The notes under the pieces were generated by a model. It had not been told where the DNA came from. It saw nothing but the letters and a program-made list of their open reading frames with translations, and ran no database searches. 64,000 nt of DNA from Brevibacterium iodinum ATCC 49514 (GTDB taxonomy: Bacteria > Actinomycetota > Actinomycetes > Actinomycetales > Brevibacteriaceae): positions 35,173 through 99,172 of the forward strand of contig NZ_FXYX01000012.1 in the NCBI RefSeq assembly GCF_900169265.1. The letters run 5' to 3'. A program made the translations under genes and the position numbers. Of the stretch, positions 9,542 through 18,406 are shown piece after piece (position 1 is the stretch's first letter; the number at the start of each line of letters is the position of its first letter).

Positions 9542-11476
9542 TCAACTGAGGTTCGCGGCGCGCTGGGCGATGCGACCACCGGCGAGGACCATCTCGACCT
9601 GACGCGGCGACAGGCCATGGCGGAATTCGAACTTTCGGCCGGCCGCCTCGGCGGTGATCGTCATCCCCGCACCGAGCTCATCGCGCAGACCACGGAACTC
9701 AAGCACATCACCCTGGGACAGGGATTCGTAGTCGGAATCGTCCGTGAACTCGAGGGCGAGGACGCCGAAGTTCGCAAGGTTCTGCCAGTGGATCCGCGCC
9801 AACGACTTCGCCACCACTACCCGCAGTCCGAGATAGCGCGGAGCGATGACCGCATGCTCGCGAGAGGACCCCTGACCGTAGTTCTCCCCACCAACGATCG
9901 CGTGTCCGCCGTCGTGGTCGGCGGCACGGGTGGCATAGGTGCCATCGACCTGGATATAGACGAACTCGGAGATCTTCGGGATGTTCGACCGGTACGGCAG
10001 AACGCGGGATCCGGCGGGCATGATCTCGTCTGTAGAGACGTTGTCGCCGACCTTGAGCAGGATCTCCAGGTCGATGTCATCGGGCAGCGGGTCGAAATTC
10101 GGCAGGGTCGAAATGTTCGTTCCCTTGACGAGTTCGACGTTCCGGGCTTCCTCCGGTTCCAGAGGTGGAACAAGCATCTTGCGGTTTGCGGAGAACTTCT
10201 CCGGCAGCCGCACCTCGGGATAGTCCATGTCGAGGTCGCGGGGATCGGTGATCTTCCCGGTCAGCGCGGCGGCCGCGGCAGTCTCCGGAGAACACAGCCA
10301 CACGGAATCCTCATCGGTGCCGGAGCGACCGGGGAAGTTGCGCGGCATGGTGCGCAGACTGTTGCGCCCGACCGCAGGAGCCTGGCCCATACCGATGCAG
10401 CCCATGCAGCCGGATTGGTGAATCCGGGCCCCGGAAGCTACCAGTGAGGTCAGCCATCCGCCGGCGATGAGGTCGGCAAGGACCTCACGTGAGGTGGGGT
10501 TGATGTCGAGCGAAATCTGCTGATCAATCTGGCGGTCGGCAAGTGTTTCGGCGACGACGGCGAAGTCCCGCAGCCCTGGGTTCGCCGAGGAGCCGACGAC
10601 GACCTGGAAGACGTCCTCACCGGCGACCTCGCGCACCGGAGTGACGTTGCCCGGAGACGACGGCGCGGCGATGAGCGGTTCGAGCTGCGAGAGATCGATG
10701 CTGTCGGTGAGATCGTATTCGGCACCTTCGTCGGCCTCGATGCGGGTGAAGTCCTCGCCTCGGTCAACGGCTTCCAAGTAGTCGCGGACGGCATCATCGG
10801 CGGGGAAGACCGTGGCGGTGGCGCCGAGTTCGGCCCCCATATTCGCAATCACGTGACGGTCCATGGCCGTGAGGTTCCGCAACCCGTCCCCGTGATATTC
10901 GATGATCTTCCCGACTCCGCCTTTGACCCCATGACGACGCAGCATTTCGAGGATGACGTCCTTGGCTGAGACCCAGTCGGGCAAGGTGCCTGTGAGTTCG
11001 ACGCCCATGATCTGCGGGGCGCTGATGAAGAGGGGTTCACCGGCCATGGCCATGGCGATCTCGAGTCCGCCGACGCCGATGGCGAGCATTCCCAAAGCGC
11101 CGGCGGCACAGGTGTGGGAGTCCGAGCCGATGAGAGTCGTCCCGGGCTTGCCGAAACGGGACTGGTGGACAGGGTGGGAGACGCCGTTGCCGGCAGGGGA
11201 GAACCACAGACCGAACCGTGCCGCGGCAGAGCGGAGGAATTCGTGGTCCTCCGGGTTCTTCTCATCGGTCTGCAGCAGGTTGTGATCGACGTACTGCACG
11301 GACAGATCCGTGCGGATCCGGTCGAGGCCGAGCGCCTCGAGTTCGAGCATGACCAGGGTGCCCGTCGCATCCTGGGTGAGCGTCTGGTCGATCCGGATCC
11401 CGAGTTCGTTTCCGGGAGTGAGCTCCCCGGACTCCAGATGCGATCGGATGAGCTTCTGAGCAACGTTCTCAGCCAT
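9542..11476 (-). CDS. acn: Aconitate hydratase, short (Aquifex/mitochondrial-like) type
   Basis: At 644 residues this is shorter than the ~900-aa AcnA common in actinobacteria and matches the compact aconitase group. Cluster-binding cysteines are visible in SDSHTCAAGALG (residues ~118-129) and HQSGCMGCIGMGQAP (residues ~351-365). The C-terminal swivel domain carries GENYGQGSSREHA with the catalytic Ser and Arg. It isomerises citrate and isocitrate through cis-aconitate, although a related hydro-lyase substrate cannot be excluded. AAGGAGG lies seven bases before the ATG. The gene ends ten bases from a palindromic repeat, with no separate terminator. Confidence 0.9.
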   Translation of the reverse strand: MAENVAQKLIRSHLESGELTPGNELGIRIDQTLTQDATGTLVMLELEALGLDRIRTDLSVQYVDHNLLQTDEKNPEDHEFLRSAAARFGLWFSPAGNGVSHPVHQSRFGKPGTTLIGSDSHTCAAGALGMLAIGVGGLEIAMAMAGEPLFISAPQIMGVELTGTLPDWVSAKDVILEMLRRHGVKGGVGKIIEYHGDGLRNLTAMDRHVIANMGAELGATATVFPADDAVRDYLEAVDRGEDFTRIEADEGAEYDLTDSIDLSQLEPLIAAPSSPGNVTPVREVAGEDVFQVVVGSSANPGLRDFAVVAETLADRQIDQQISLDINPTSREVLADLIAGGWLTSLVASGARIHQSGCMGCIGMGQAPAVGRNSLRTMPRNFPGRSGTDEDSVWLCSPETAAAAALTGKITDPRDLDMDYPEVRLPEKFSANRKMLVPPLEPEEARNVELVKGTNISTLPNFDPLPDDIDLEILLKVGDNVSTDEIMPAGSRVLPYRSNIPKISEFVYIQVDGTYATRAADHDGGHAIVGGENYGQGSSREHAVIAPRYLGLRVVVAKSLARIHWQNLANFGVLALEFTDDSDYESLSQGDVLEFRGLRDELGAGMTITAEAAGRKFEFRHGLSPRQVEMVLAGGRIAQRAANLS

Positions 11477-11606
11477 TGTCCGCCTCCTTCGGCAGTCAGC
11501 GATCCACCGAAGCCACTCGGCTTCGGGTAGTCAATCCACGCTAGTCCTCGATCGATGGGTTCTCAAGGTCGGTCGCCTCCTGTGACCGGGTTTGCGCGTC
11601 TCAGAA

Positions 11607-11662
11607 CTACCTGACGGCGGCTCGGCAACCTGGCGCGAGGTTGCTGAGCCGCCGTCAGGTAG
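11607..11662. repeat. 56-bp palindromic repeat, copy 2
   Basis: Near-perfect palindrome with two arm mismatches (CTCGGC and CCTGGC variants in the left arm). It lies in reverse orientation to copy 1, judged by the CAATTGGG flank on its right. Unlike most copies it sits between divergent genes (aconitase and the glycosylase), so it cannot simply be a shared terminator. Confidence 0.95.
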
Positions 11663-11707
11663 CAATTGGGGGTGTTGGGATTGGGAGGGGAGGAGGATAC
11701 TGGGACT

Positions 11708-12553
11708 ATGCCGGAGTTGCCCGAGGTCAATGCGCTGATCGACTTCCTGCGTCCGCGGCTGATCGGGGACTTCGTCACCCGCGCGGACATCGCCGAACTC
11801 AGCCTGCTCAAGACCGTCGACCCGAGCATCGATGCGCTCGCCGGACTTGCTATCACCGAGGTGGCCCGCCGTGGGCGAGCCCTCGTCATCGGTTTCGACG
11901 GACTCAGTCTCGTCTGCCGGTTCGCCCGAATGGGCTGGCTGAACTGGCATGACACCGCACCGAGTGGTCCGACCCGGATGGGCAAGGGGCCGTTGGGAAT
12001 GCGCGTAACCCTGGCATCGGGGGCCGCCTTCGACCTCATCGAACCCGGGTCGAAGAAGAACGCCGCCGTCTCCCTCGTCCGCGACCCCTCCGAGGTGCCC
12101 GCCCTCGCATCGCTCGGCACAGACGCCCTGAGCCTCACCATCGACGAACTCGCCGCGGCCCTGTCCGAATCGACTTCCCGGATCAAAACGGTCCTCGAAG
12201 ATCAGAGAATCATCGCAGGCCTCGGCAATGCCTATACCGATGAGATCCTCCACGCCGCGAAGCTCTCCCCGTTCGCAACCGCGAAGACCGTCGACCCGCA
12301 GGCGCTGCACACCGCCACCCACGAGGTGCTCGATGCCGCCCGCAGCAGGCTCATCGGCCTGCCGCCGGGCAAGATCAAAACCGCGAAGAAACGCGGATTC
12401 TCCGTTCACGGCCGCACAGGTGAGACCTGTCATGTCTGCGGGGAGACCATCGCCGAGGTGTCCTTTGCCGACAAATCCTTCCAGTACTGCCCCGGCTGTC
12501 AGACCGGCGGAAGAAAGCTCTCCGACCGTCGAATGGACCGCCTCCTCAAGTAA
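11708..12553 (+). CDS. Fpg/Nei family DNA glycosylase/AP lyase
   Basis: The protein begins MPELPEV, placing catalytic Pro2 and Glu3 correctly, so ATG 11708 is the start even though the frame is open further upstream. The helix-two-turn-helix is seen in RIIAGLGNAYTDEILHAAKLSP (residues ~167-188), and the C-terminal zinc finger uses CHVC and CPGC (residues ~247-270). It would excise oxidised bases and cleave the abasic site. Its 281 residues match the family. The central segment LVCRFARMGWLNW deviates from the usual LxxHLxMxG, as in several actinobacterial paralogues, so damage specificity is uncertain. Confidence 0.92.
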   Translation: MPELPEVNALIDFLRPRLIGDFVTRADIAELSLLKTVDPSIDALAGLAITEVARRGRALVIGFDGLSLVCRFARMGWLNWHDTAPSGPTRMGKGPLGMRVTLASGAAFDLIEPGSKKNAAVSLVRDPSEVPALASLGTDALSLTIDELAAALSESTSRIKTVLEDQRIIAGLGNAYTDEILHAAKLSPFATAKTVDPQALHTATHEVLDAARSRLIGLPPGKIKTAKKRGFSVHGRTGETCHVCGETIAEVSFADKSFQYCPGCQTGGRKLSDRRMDRLLK

Positions 12554-12585
12554 GGCGCCGCCTCAAGTGACGCCTGACCGCCGGC

Positions 12586-12750
12586 ATGGACGGCACCATC
12601 GACAGGATCTGTACCGCGCTCGCCGTACCCTCACGCTGGGCGGAGGCGGAAACGGCGGTCGGCGATGCCATGGGCGCCGGCTACGAGGACGCGGCGGTCA
12701 CGACCTCCCGCGCGGGGCGCGGTCAGGGGTGGGTCGCCTCGGCGGAATAG
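12586..12750 (+). CDS. Possible small protein or gene remnant, 54 aa
   Basis: A short frame in the 268-bp gap between the glycosylase and the aldo/keto reductase. Its composition (acidic helix RWAEAETAVGDAMGAGYED) looks protein-like. It lacks a convincing ribosome binding site and I recognise no family. It may be the decayed start of a lost gene. Confidence 0.3.
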   Translation: MDGTIDRICTALAVPSRWAEAETAVGDAMGAGYEDAAVTTSRAGRGQGWVASAE

Positions 12751-12821
12751 TCCTCCAGATCTATCCGTTGTGCGGAAGTGCGGCCCGTTTGCGGCCGATC
12801 ATTCGACGAATGGAGGAAAGC

Positions 12822-13787
12822 TTGACCACGCGGAAGCAGATTCCCGGCACCGACCTGTCCATCTTCCCGATCAATCTCGGCACGAACACCTTCGGGTGGA
12901 CGGCCGATGAGGCGCAGTCTCATGCCGTCCTCGACGCCTTCGTGGCCGGCGGCGGCAATTTCCTCGATACCGCCGAGTCCTACCCTGCGTGGGTGCCCGG
13001 CAACACCGGCCGCGAATCCGAGACCATCATCGGCACCTGGCTGGCCTCGCGCGGCAACCGGGACGAGGTCGTCATCGCGACGAAGGTCGGCGACCATCCC
13101 GAGCACAAGACGCAGGATCCCGAATACATCCGCACTGCCATCGACGCCTCACTGGAGCGTCTGCAGACCGATCACGTCGACCTCTACTACGCCCACCGTG
13201 ACGATGAGGTGACCCCCATCGCCGAGGTGGCCCGCGTCTTCGATGAGATCGTCCGTTCCGGTAAGGCCAAGCACATCGCGGTGTCGAACTATTCGCCGGC
13301 GCGTCTGGCCGGGTGGTTCGCAGCGGCCGAGGACGAAGGACTGGTCAAGCCGGTCGCGATCCAACCGCAGTACAGCCTCGTCTATCGGCGGGAGTTCGAG
13401 ACCGACCTGCGCCCGGTCGCCGAGCGGCGCGATCTCGCGGTGTTCTCGTACTTCAGCCTTGCCGCCGGCTTCCTCACCGGCAAATACCGCACCGAAGCCG
13501 ACCTCGAAGGCGCCGATCGGGGTGGCATGGTGCAGGGATATTTCAATGCCGAGGGGCTCAAGGTCGTCGACGATCTCGTCGCGATCGCTGATTCGCACAA
13601 TGTCGCTCCGACGACTGTGGCGCTGTCCTGGCTGCTGGCGAAGGGCGTGACGGCACCGATCGCCTCGGCTCGCACCCCTGAGCAGCTCGAGGCGGTCATG
13701 GCCGCACCCGGGCTCGAGCTCAGCGCCGACGAAGTCGACCGTCTCGACCGGGCCTCCGCGCCGTTCGCGCAGGAGGACCCGTCCTGA
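12822..13787 (+). CDS. Aldo/keto reductase
   Basis: A 321-residue TIM-barrel NADPH reductase. The tetrad is visible: Asp and Tyr in FLDTAESYP, Lys in VVIATKVG and His in LYYAHRDD. The C-terminal NADPH site shows as PIASARTPEQL. TTG at 12822 is the likely start because GGAGGA (12812-12817) sits just before it. ATG 12810 overlaps that site and is less likely. It resembles the YghZ/Tas-like oxidoreductases acting on small carbonyls. The substrate is unknown. A palindromic repeat follows the stop. Confidence 0.9.
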   Translation: MTTRKQIPGTDLSIFPINLGTNTFGWTADEAQSHAVLDAFVAGGGNFLDTAESYPAWVPGNTGRESETIIGTWLASRGNRDEVVIATKVGDHPEHKTQDPEYIRTAIDASLERLQTDHVDLYYAHRDDEVTPIAEVARVFDEIVRSGKAKHIAVSNYSPARLAGWFAAAEDEGLVKPVAIQPQYSLVYRREFETDLRPVAERRDLAVFSYFSLAAGFLTGKYRTEADLEGADRGGMVQGYFNAEGLKVVDDLVAIADSHNVAPTTVALSWLLAKGVTAPIASARTPEQLEAVMAAPGLELSADEVDRLDRASAPFAQEDPS

Positions 13788-13803
13788 CCTTCCCTCCCAA
13801 TTA

Positions 13804-13859
13804 CTACCTGACGGCGGCTCAGCAACCTCGCACGAGGTAGCTGAGCCGCCGTCAGGTAG
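13804..13859. repeat. 56-bp palindromic repeat, copy 3
   Basis: Same orientation as copy 1 (flank CCCAATTA on the left). Two substitutions near the centre (CGCACGAGGTAGC) slightly weaken the palindrome. It lies between convergent aldo/keto reductase and thrE genes. Confidence 0.95.
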
Positions 13860-13872
13860 CTCTAGGGGTGTC

Positions 13873-15108
13873 TCAGGCGACGATTTCATCCTTGGGCTCG
13901 ACCGCGTGGGCGATGGCGGCGCCGATGACCGTGCCGATGGCGATGGTGAAGAACGTGGTCGCAGCCGCCAGCATGCTGCCGGCAACCCCAGTGCCGTCAC
14001 CGAACTCGATCTGCGAGGCGTTGAGGAGCCCGAACGACCCGGGAGCGACGACGAGGAACGCGGGCACGAAGCTGATCCGCCAGATCGGGCCTTTCGGTAG
14101 GCGCGAGAGCACGACGGCCACCACCGATGCGGTCAAAGCGCCGGCGAGGCCGCCGATGGCCGCACCGAATTCGGCACCGATGCCCAGTTGTGCCAGTGCG
14201 GCCGCAGCGATAGTGAGGACGATCGGCACCGTGTGCTCGAGCGGAGTGTGCAGATAGATGATGAGGCCCAGCGTCGCGGCGGCCACGCCCAGGGCGGAGA
14301 GCCACCATGTCGAGGCGGTGAGCTGGGAGTTCGCAAGCGCCTCGGCGCCGGTGCCAGTGACGACGGAGGCACCGGCGACTCCGGCGATGAACATCGCCAA
14401 CTGGACGGTGGCCGAGACGAGCCGGGAACTGCCTGCCGAGAGGGCGCCGGCGGAGATCTCGGTCAGTCCGGTGACCACAGCGCTGCCGGGCAGCAGCAGC
14501 GCCAGGGTGGCGACGATCGTGCGCAGGGGACTGTCCAGCCAGTCGAGGCGGAAGCCGATGAGGATGAGCACCGCGACGATGAACGCCGAGGCGACCGGCA
14601 GCAGCGGTCCGAGGCTGGGGTGGCGGGCGTTGACGGCGAGCACACCCGCGACGATGAGCGAACCGAGAGCGGCGAAGGCGAGGTTGACCAGTCCCGGTTC
14701 GAGCAGCAGGCACAGCCCGACGCCGACAGGCACCGCGCCGAGGCGGGTCACCCATCCGGGCCAGCGCGGGGGAGCACCGTAGACCTCGGCCTCGATCATG
14801 CGGCGAGCGGCGTCGATGCCGAGCCGGCGCGACCGCACGGCGTCGACGATGTCGAGCAGCTTCGCGGTCTGGTCGAACCGCAGGTCAGGACCGATGCGTT
14901 CGAACCGGGTGGGACTGCCGGGGCCGATGGTGAGGAACAGGCCCTTAGGAAGAGCTGCGACGTTGATGGACTTCAGGCCGACCGCTGGTGCCAGCCCGGT
15001 CAGTGCGTCTTCGACATCGACCGAGGAGATCCCACCGGCGAGCAGCTCGGTCCCGATCGTCACCAGCAGCTCCTGCGCAGGGACGGTCTTTTCGCTTGCC
15101 TCGTGCAC
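13873..15108 (-). CDS. thrE: Threonine/serine exporter, ThrE family
   Basis: The N-terminal ~130-residue soluble domain (LVTIGTELLAGGISSVDVEDAL) is followed by about ten hydrophobic segments, the two-part architecture of ThrE (DUF1212 plus the second ThrE domain) fused in one chain of 411 residues. It exports threonine and serine by proton exchange in corynebacteria. The start is read as GTG 15108 with a GAGAGGGA-like site upstream. The frame is open beyond this, but the upstream part spells the palindromic repeat and the LysR gene in the wrong frame. Confidence 0.85.
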   Translation of the reverse strand: MHEASEKTVPAQELLVTIGTELLAGGISSVDVEDALTGLAPAVGLKSINVAALPKGLFLTIGPGSPTRFERIGPDLRFDQTAKLLDIVDAVRSRRLGIDAARRMIEAEVYGAPPRWPGWVTRLGAVPVGVGLCLLLEPGLVNLAFAALGSLIVAGVLAVNARHPSLGPLLPVASAFIVAVLILIGFRLDWLDSPLRTIVATLALLLPGSAVVTGLTEISAGALSAGSSRLVSATVQLAMFIAGVAGASVVTGTGAEALANSQLTASTWWLSALGVAAATLGLIIYLHTPLEHTVPIVLTIAAAALAQLGIGAEFGAAIGGLAGALTASVVAVVLSRLPKGPIWRISFVPAFLVVAPGSFGLLNASQIEFGDGTGVAGSMLAAATTFFTIAIGTVIGAAIAHAVEPKDEIVA

Positions 15109-15164
15109 TCCCAGTCCCTCTCGTCTGCAGATCAGCCGACGAAGTAGAAGATACCAGCCTCTTA

Positions 15165-15216
15165 CTACCTGACGGGGACCACTCCAGCGCCAGGTTGCTG
15201 GGCCCCCGTCAGGTAG
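15165..15216. repeat. Palindromic repeat, divergent copy 4 (52 bp)
   Basis: The arms CTACCTGACGGGG and CCCCGTCAGGTAG differ from the other copies, but both arms changed together, so pairing is kept. The centre is shorter and imperfect. Orientation as copy 2. The repeat arm and its flank provide the last codons and stop of the LysR gene. Confidence 0.9.
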
Positions 15217-16105
15217 TAATGGGGGAGGGGAAGAGTTCGCGGACGATGTCGAGTACCCTCGCCAGCGCCTCCGACGGGTTGTTCCGTCGCCAGCCGAGCG
15301 CGAGAGTGAACGAATCCCCGCCCTCGGCGAGGCGGACATAGCGCACTCCGTCGATGCGGATGTGATCCGAAGACTCGACAACGACGGCCATCCCGACCTG
15401 CGCGCCGACGAGTGCCAGAAGACTGTAGGGATCCGGTGCCTCCTGGACGACCTGCGGCAGGAAACCGGCGTCATCGGCCAGCCGCATCATCACCTCTCTG
15501 ACCTGAGATCCGTGCGACGGGGCATAGGAGATGAACGGCTGACCGGCGAGCTCACCCATGCTCACCGACTCACGCTCGGCCAGCTCATGCCCCGAGGGCA
15601 TGGCGATCATCACGCTCTCCTGCCGGATGACGTGGACCTCGACACCGGCCGGCACCGGCGGGCTGATGATCGCGAGATCCGTCTCGCCGTCGCGCAGCGC
15701 GATCGCGGCTTCACCGCAGTACATCTGTGGCTGCAGGTCAAGGCTGATGCCCGGGTGCCGCTCACCGACCTCGCGGGCCAGTCTGGAGAGGATGGAGTAG
15801 CCGCTCGTGCCGCCGAATCCGATGCGCACCCGTCCCGCCAGGCCCTGCTGTGCGGCCCGGGCGATGCGCCGGGCACCGTCCACCTGAGTCCCGATCGCGG
15901 CAGCGGGTTCGAGCAGCGCCTCGCCTGCCGGCGTCAGTCGGACCCGCCGCGTCGTCCGCTCGAACAGATCGACGTCGAGGTCCTTCTCGAGCGCGCGGAT
16001 CATCTGGCTGAGCGCGGGCTGCGCGATGTGCAGACGTTCCGCGGCCCGCCCGAAATGCAGCTCCTCGGCGACGGCGAGGAACGCTGTGACCTGCCTGAAC
16101 TCCAT
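15209..16105 (-). CDS. LysR-family transcriptional regulator
   Basis: A 298-residue protein with the N-terminal winged helix-turn-helix (MEFRQVTAFLAVAEELHFGR, then AAERLHIAQPALSQMIRALE) and a periplasmic-binding-like effector domain (VRIGFGGTSGYSILSRLAREV). It is divergent from a glutaryl-CoA dehydrogenase gene, which it probably controls along with itself. The inducer is unknown. The gene ends ATT ACT ACC TGA, bases shared with palindromic repeat copy 4, so the repeat has set the C-terminus. Confidence 0.93.
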   Translation of the reverse strand: MEFRQVTAFLAVAEELHFGRAAERLHIAQPALSQMIRALEKDLDVDLFERTTRRVRLTPAGEALLEPAAAIGTQVDGARRIARAAQQGLAGRVRIGFGGTSGYSILSRLAREVGERHPGISLDLQPQMYCGEAAIALRDGETDLAIISPPVPAGVEVHVIRQESVMIAMPSGHELAERESVSMGELAGQPFISYAPSHGSQVREVMMRLADDAGFLPQVVQEAPDPYSLLALVGAQVGMAVVVESSDHIRIDGVRYVRLAEGGDSFTLALGWRRNNPSEALARVLDIVRELFPSPITT

Positions 16106-16127
16106 GTCATATCCCCGTTGCCCAGAT

Positions 16128-16150
16128 TGATAAGAATTTACGCTTAATCA
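16128..16150. promoter_or_regulatory. Candidate LysR operator
   Basis: An interrupted dyad, TGATAAG then CTTAATCA, in an AT-rich patch of the 122-bp divergent spacer. It has the position and T-Nx-A character expected of a LysR autoregulatory site. Confidence 0.5.
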
Positions 16151-16227
16151 CCATGATATTACCTCTTGGACTCTGAGTAGTTCCGGTGGCACTGTTGAAG
16201 ACGAACTCAAGCCCATAGGAGACACCC

Positions 16228-17406
16228 ATGACCACCGACACCATCAGCGACCCTTCCGACCTCCTCGACCTCGCCGGACTCCTCACCGACGACGAGCTGG
16301 CGCTGCGCGAGAAGGTCCGGACCTTCGTCGACAAGCGGATCCGCCCGAACATCGCCGAGTGGTACGAAGGCGCGGTCTTCCCGACCGAGATCGTCCGGGA
16401 GATGGGCGAACTCGGACTCCTCGGCATGCACCTGCAGGGCTACGGGTGCCCTGGACGCTCCGCCGTCGAATACGGTCTCGCCGCACTCGAACTCGAAGCC
16501 GGCGATTCGGGACTGCGCACCTTCGTCTCCGTCCAGGGATCGCTGGCGATGTCGGCCATCCACAAGTTCGGCTCCGAGGAGCAGAAGAACCGCTACCTGC
16601 CCGGGATGGCCGCCGGCGAGATCATCGGCTGCTTCGGATTGACCGAACCCACCGCCGGATCCGACCCCGCCTCGATGGCCACCACCGCCACCCGCAACGC
16701 CGACGGATCCTGGACGCTCAACGGTGCCAAACGTTGGATCGGTCTGGCCTCGATCGCCGATATCGCCGTCATCTGGGCGGCCACCGACGACGGCATCCGC
16801 GGCTTCCTCGTACCCACCGACATCCCCGGATTCACCGCCACCCCGATCACGCAGAAGCTGTCGATGCGGGCCTCCATCCAGTGCGATATCGACCTTGAGG
16901 ACGTGAAATTGCCCGCCGAGGCGGTCCTGCCCGAGGTCACGGGACTGAAGGGGCCGTTCTCCTGCCTCAATGAGGCCCGGTACGGAATCATGTGGGGCGC
17001 CATGGGGGCCGCCCGCGACTCCTTCGAAGTCGCCCTCGACTACGCACAGAATCGCCTCCAGTTCGACAAGCCGCTCAGTGCCTACCAGATCACTCAGGAG
17101 AAGCTGGTGAACATGGCCCTCGAGATCCAGAAAGGCACCCTCCTGGCCATCCAGACAGGACGACTCAAAGACGCCGGGACTCTCGACCCCGTGCAGATCT
17201 CCGTCGGCAAGCTGAACAACTGCCGCGAAGCCATCGCCATCTGCAGGGAAGCCCGGACCGTGCTCGGCGGCAACGGCATCACCCTCGAATACTCACCGCT
17301 GCGGCACGCGAACAACCTCGAATCCGTGCGCACCTACGAAGGCACCGACGAGGTCCACACCCTCATCCTCGGCCGCCACATCACCGGCCAGCAGGCCTTC
17401 CGCTGA
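16228..17406 (+). CDS. gcdH: Acyl-CoA dehydrogenase, glutaryl-CoA dehydrogenase type
   Basis: The 392-residue flavoenzyme has the FAD/acyl-CoA segment GCFGLTEPTAGSDPASM (residues ~132-148) and the C-terminal catalytic Glu in VRTYEGTDEVHTLILGR, the GcdH signature. The N-terminal stretch VRTFVDKRIRPNIAEWYEGA also matches GcdH. It would oxidise and decarboxylate glutaryl-CoA to crotonyl-CoA in lysine, tryptophan or aromatic breakdown, passing electrons to ETF. The 122-bp spacer to the LysR gene holds the promoters. An AT-rich dyad is noted there. Confidence 0.9.
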   Translation: MTTDTISDPSDLLDLAGLLTDDELALREKVRTFVDKRIRPNIAEWYEGAVFPTEIVREMGELGLLGMHLQGYGCPGRSAVEYGLAALELEAGDSGLRTFVSVQGSLAMSAIHKFGSEEQKNRYLPGMAAGEIIGCFGLTEPTAGSDPASMATTATRNADGSWTLNGAKRWIGLASIADIAVIWAATDDGIRGFLVPTDIPGFTATPITQKLSMRASIQCDIDLEDVKLPAEAVLPEVTGLKGPFSCLNEARYGIMWGAMGAARDSFEVALDYAQNRLQFDKPLSAYQITQEKLVNMALEIQKGTLLAIQTGRLKDAGTLDPVQISVGKLNNCREAIAICREARTVLGGNGITLEYSPLRHANNLESVRTYEGTDEVHTLILGRHITGQQAFR

Positions 17407-17433
17407 TCCGTCGCCATCGCCCGACGGCGCCGC

Positions 17434-18318
17434 TCACAGTTCCGGGAACGTGACCCCGGTCAGCTCTTCGGACACCGCCCACAGTCGGCGGGCCACCTCG
17501 GTGTCGGTGGACTTCGTCGAACGGGATGCGAACCCAGGCTTTCCGCGGGTCTCGAACGGACCTGTCGGGCCGATATAGCTGCCGCCGGGCAGATCGGCGA
17601 CAGCGGCACAGAGGATCGGCCGTGCTCCGTCCTGCTCGCGCTGCGCGAAAACGCGGGTGAACGTCCGGTTGATTCTGTCACTCAGACGGTGCTCGTCATC
17701 GGAGCCGAAGAGGTTCGTCGCCGCATACCCCGGATGCGCAGCGACCGCCGTGACCGGTGACGAGCTCTCCTCCAGTCGGCGTTGGAGTTCAGCGGTGAAG
17801 AGCAGGTTCGCCAGCTTCGACTGACCATAGGCGGCCATCGGCCGATACGATCGGCCGGTCCACTGGAGGTCGTCGAATTCGATCGTGCCGAACCGGTGGG
17901 CGATGGAGGCGACGGTGACGATGCGCTCGCGCACCTGCGGGAGCAGCAGATTCGTCAGGGCGAAGTGGCCGAGGTGGTTCGTCCCGAACTGCGATTCGAA
18001 CCCGTCGACGGTCCGGTACAGGGGCGGGATCATGATCCCCGCATTGTTGATGAGGAGATCGATCGGATCGGTGAAGTCCGCAGCGAAGTCGTGCACCGAG
18101 GACAGGTCGGCGAGGTCGAGGTCGCGCACCTCCGTACTGCCGGGCATTGTCTTCGCGGCGGCTTCACCCTTCGCGCGGTTGCGGACGGCCAGGATGACGT
18201 GGGCACCGCGGCCCGCGAGAACCCGAGCAGTCACCCGGCCGAGTCCGCTGTTCGCGCCGGTGATGAGGACCGTGCGCCCTGTGAGATCGGGAATGCCGAA
18301 GTCGATCGGAGAAGTCAT
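17434..18318 (-). CDS. SDR oxidoreductase, retinol-dehydrogenase-like
   Basis: A 294-residue classical short-chain dehydrogenase. The cofactor motif is TGANSGLG (residues 20-27), followed by NNAGIM and the active-site YGQSKLAN. The basic NRAKGE after beta-2 suggests NADP preference. The substrate is unknown. ATG 18318 is preceded by TAGGAT and six bases (18325-18330 on the plus strand), a leaderless promoter pattern. It is divergent from the ABC transporter pair with only 83 bp between them. Confidence 0.9.
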   Translation of the reverse strand: MTSPIDFGIPDLTGRTVLITGANSGLGRVTARVLAGRGAHVILAVRNRAKGEAAAKTMPGSTEVRDLDLADLSSVHDFAADFTDPIDLLINNAGIMIPPLYRTVDGFESQFGTNHLGHFALTNLLLPQVRERIVTVASIAHRFGTIEFDDLQWTGRSYRPMAAYGQSKLANLLFTAELQRRLEESSSPVTAVAAHPGYAATNLFGSDDEHRLSDRINRTFTRVFAQREQDGARPILCAAVADLPGGSYIGPTGPFETRGKPGFASRSTKSTDTEVARRLWAVSEELTGVTFPEL

Positions 18319-18387
18319 GAGGCCATCCTAGATTTCCGCCCTGGCAGTCAGCTGTCCAACCGAGCCGCCACCCCACCGCCGAATTTG

Positions 18388-18406
18388 TTAGGGTAGCCTT
18401 CGTGCC
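18388..18406 (+). promoter_or_regulatory. Candidate IdeR/DtxR iron box over a leaderless promoter
   Basis: TTAGGGTAGCCTTCG matches the conserved first part of the DtxR/IdeR consensus (TTAGGTTAGCCTAACC), with the second half-site degraded. The same bases contain TAGGGT (18389-18394), seven bases before the GTG start, a likely -10 element. A bound repressor would block RNA polymerase directly. Confidence 0.6.

Noticed and set aside
12228..12809. A longer aldo/keto reductase starting inside the glycosylase gene
   Set aside because: The extra ~195 residues are an out-of-frame image of the glycosylase gene. The fold begins at TTG 12822 after a GGAGGA site.
15109..15474. A longer ThrE N-terminus reaching 15474
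   Set aside because: The extension translates the palindromic repeat and the LysR gene out of frame. GTG 15108 fits the family start.
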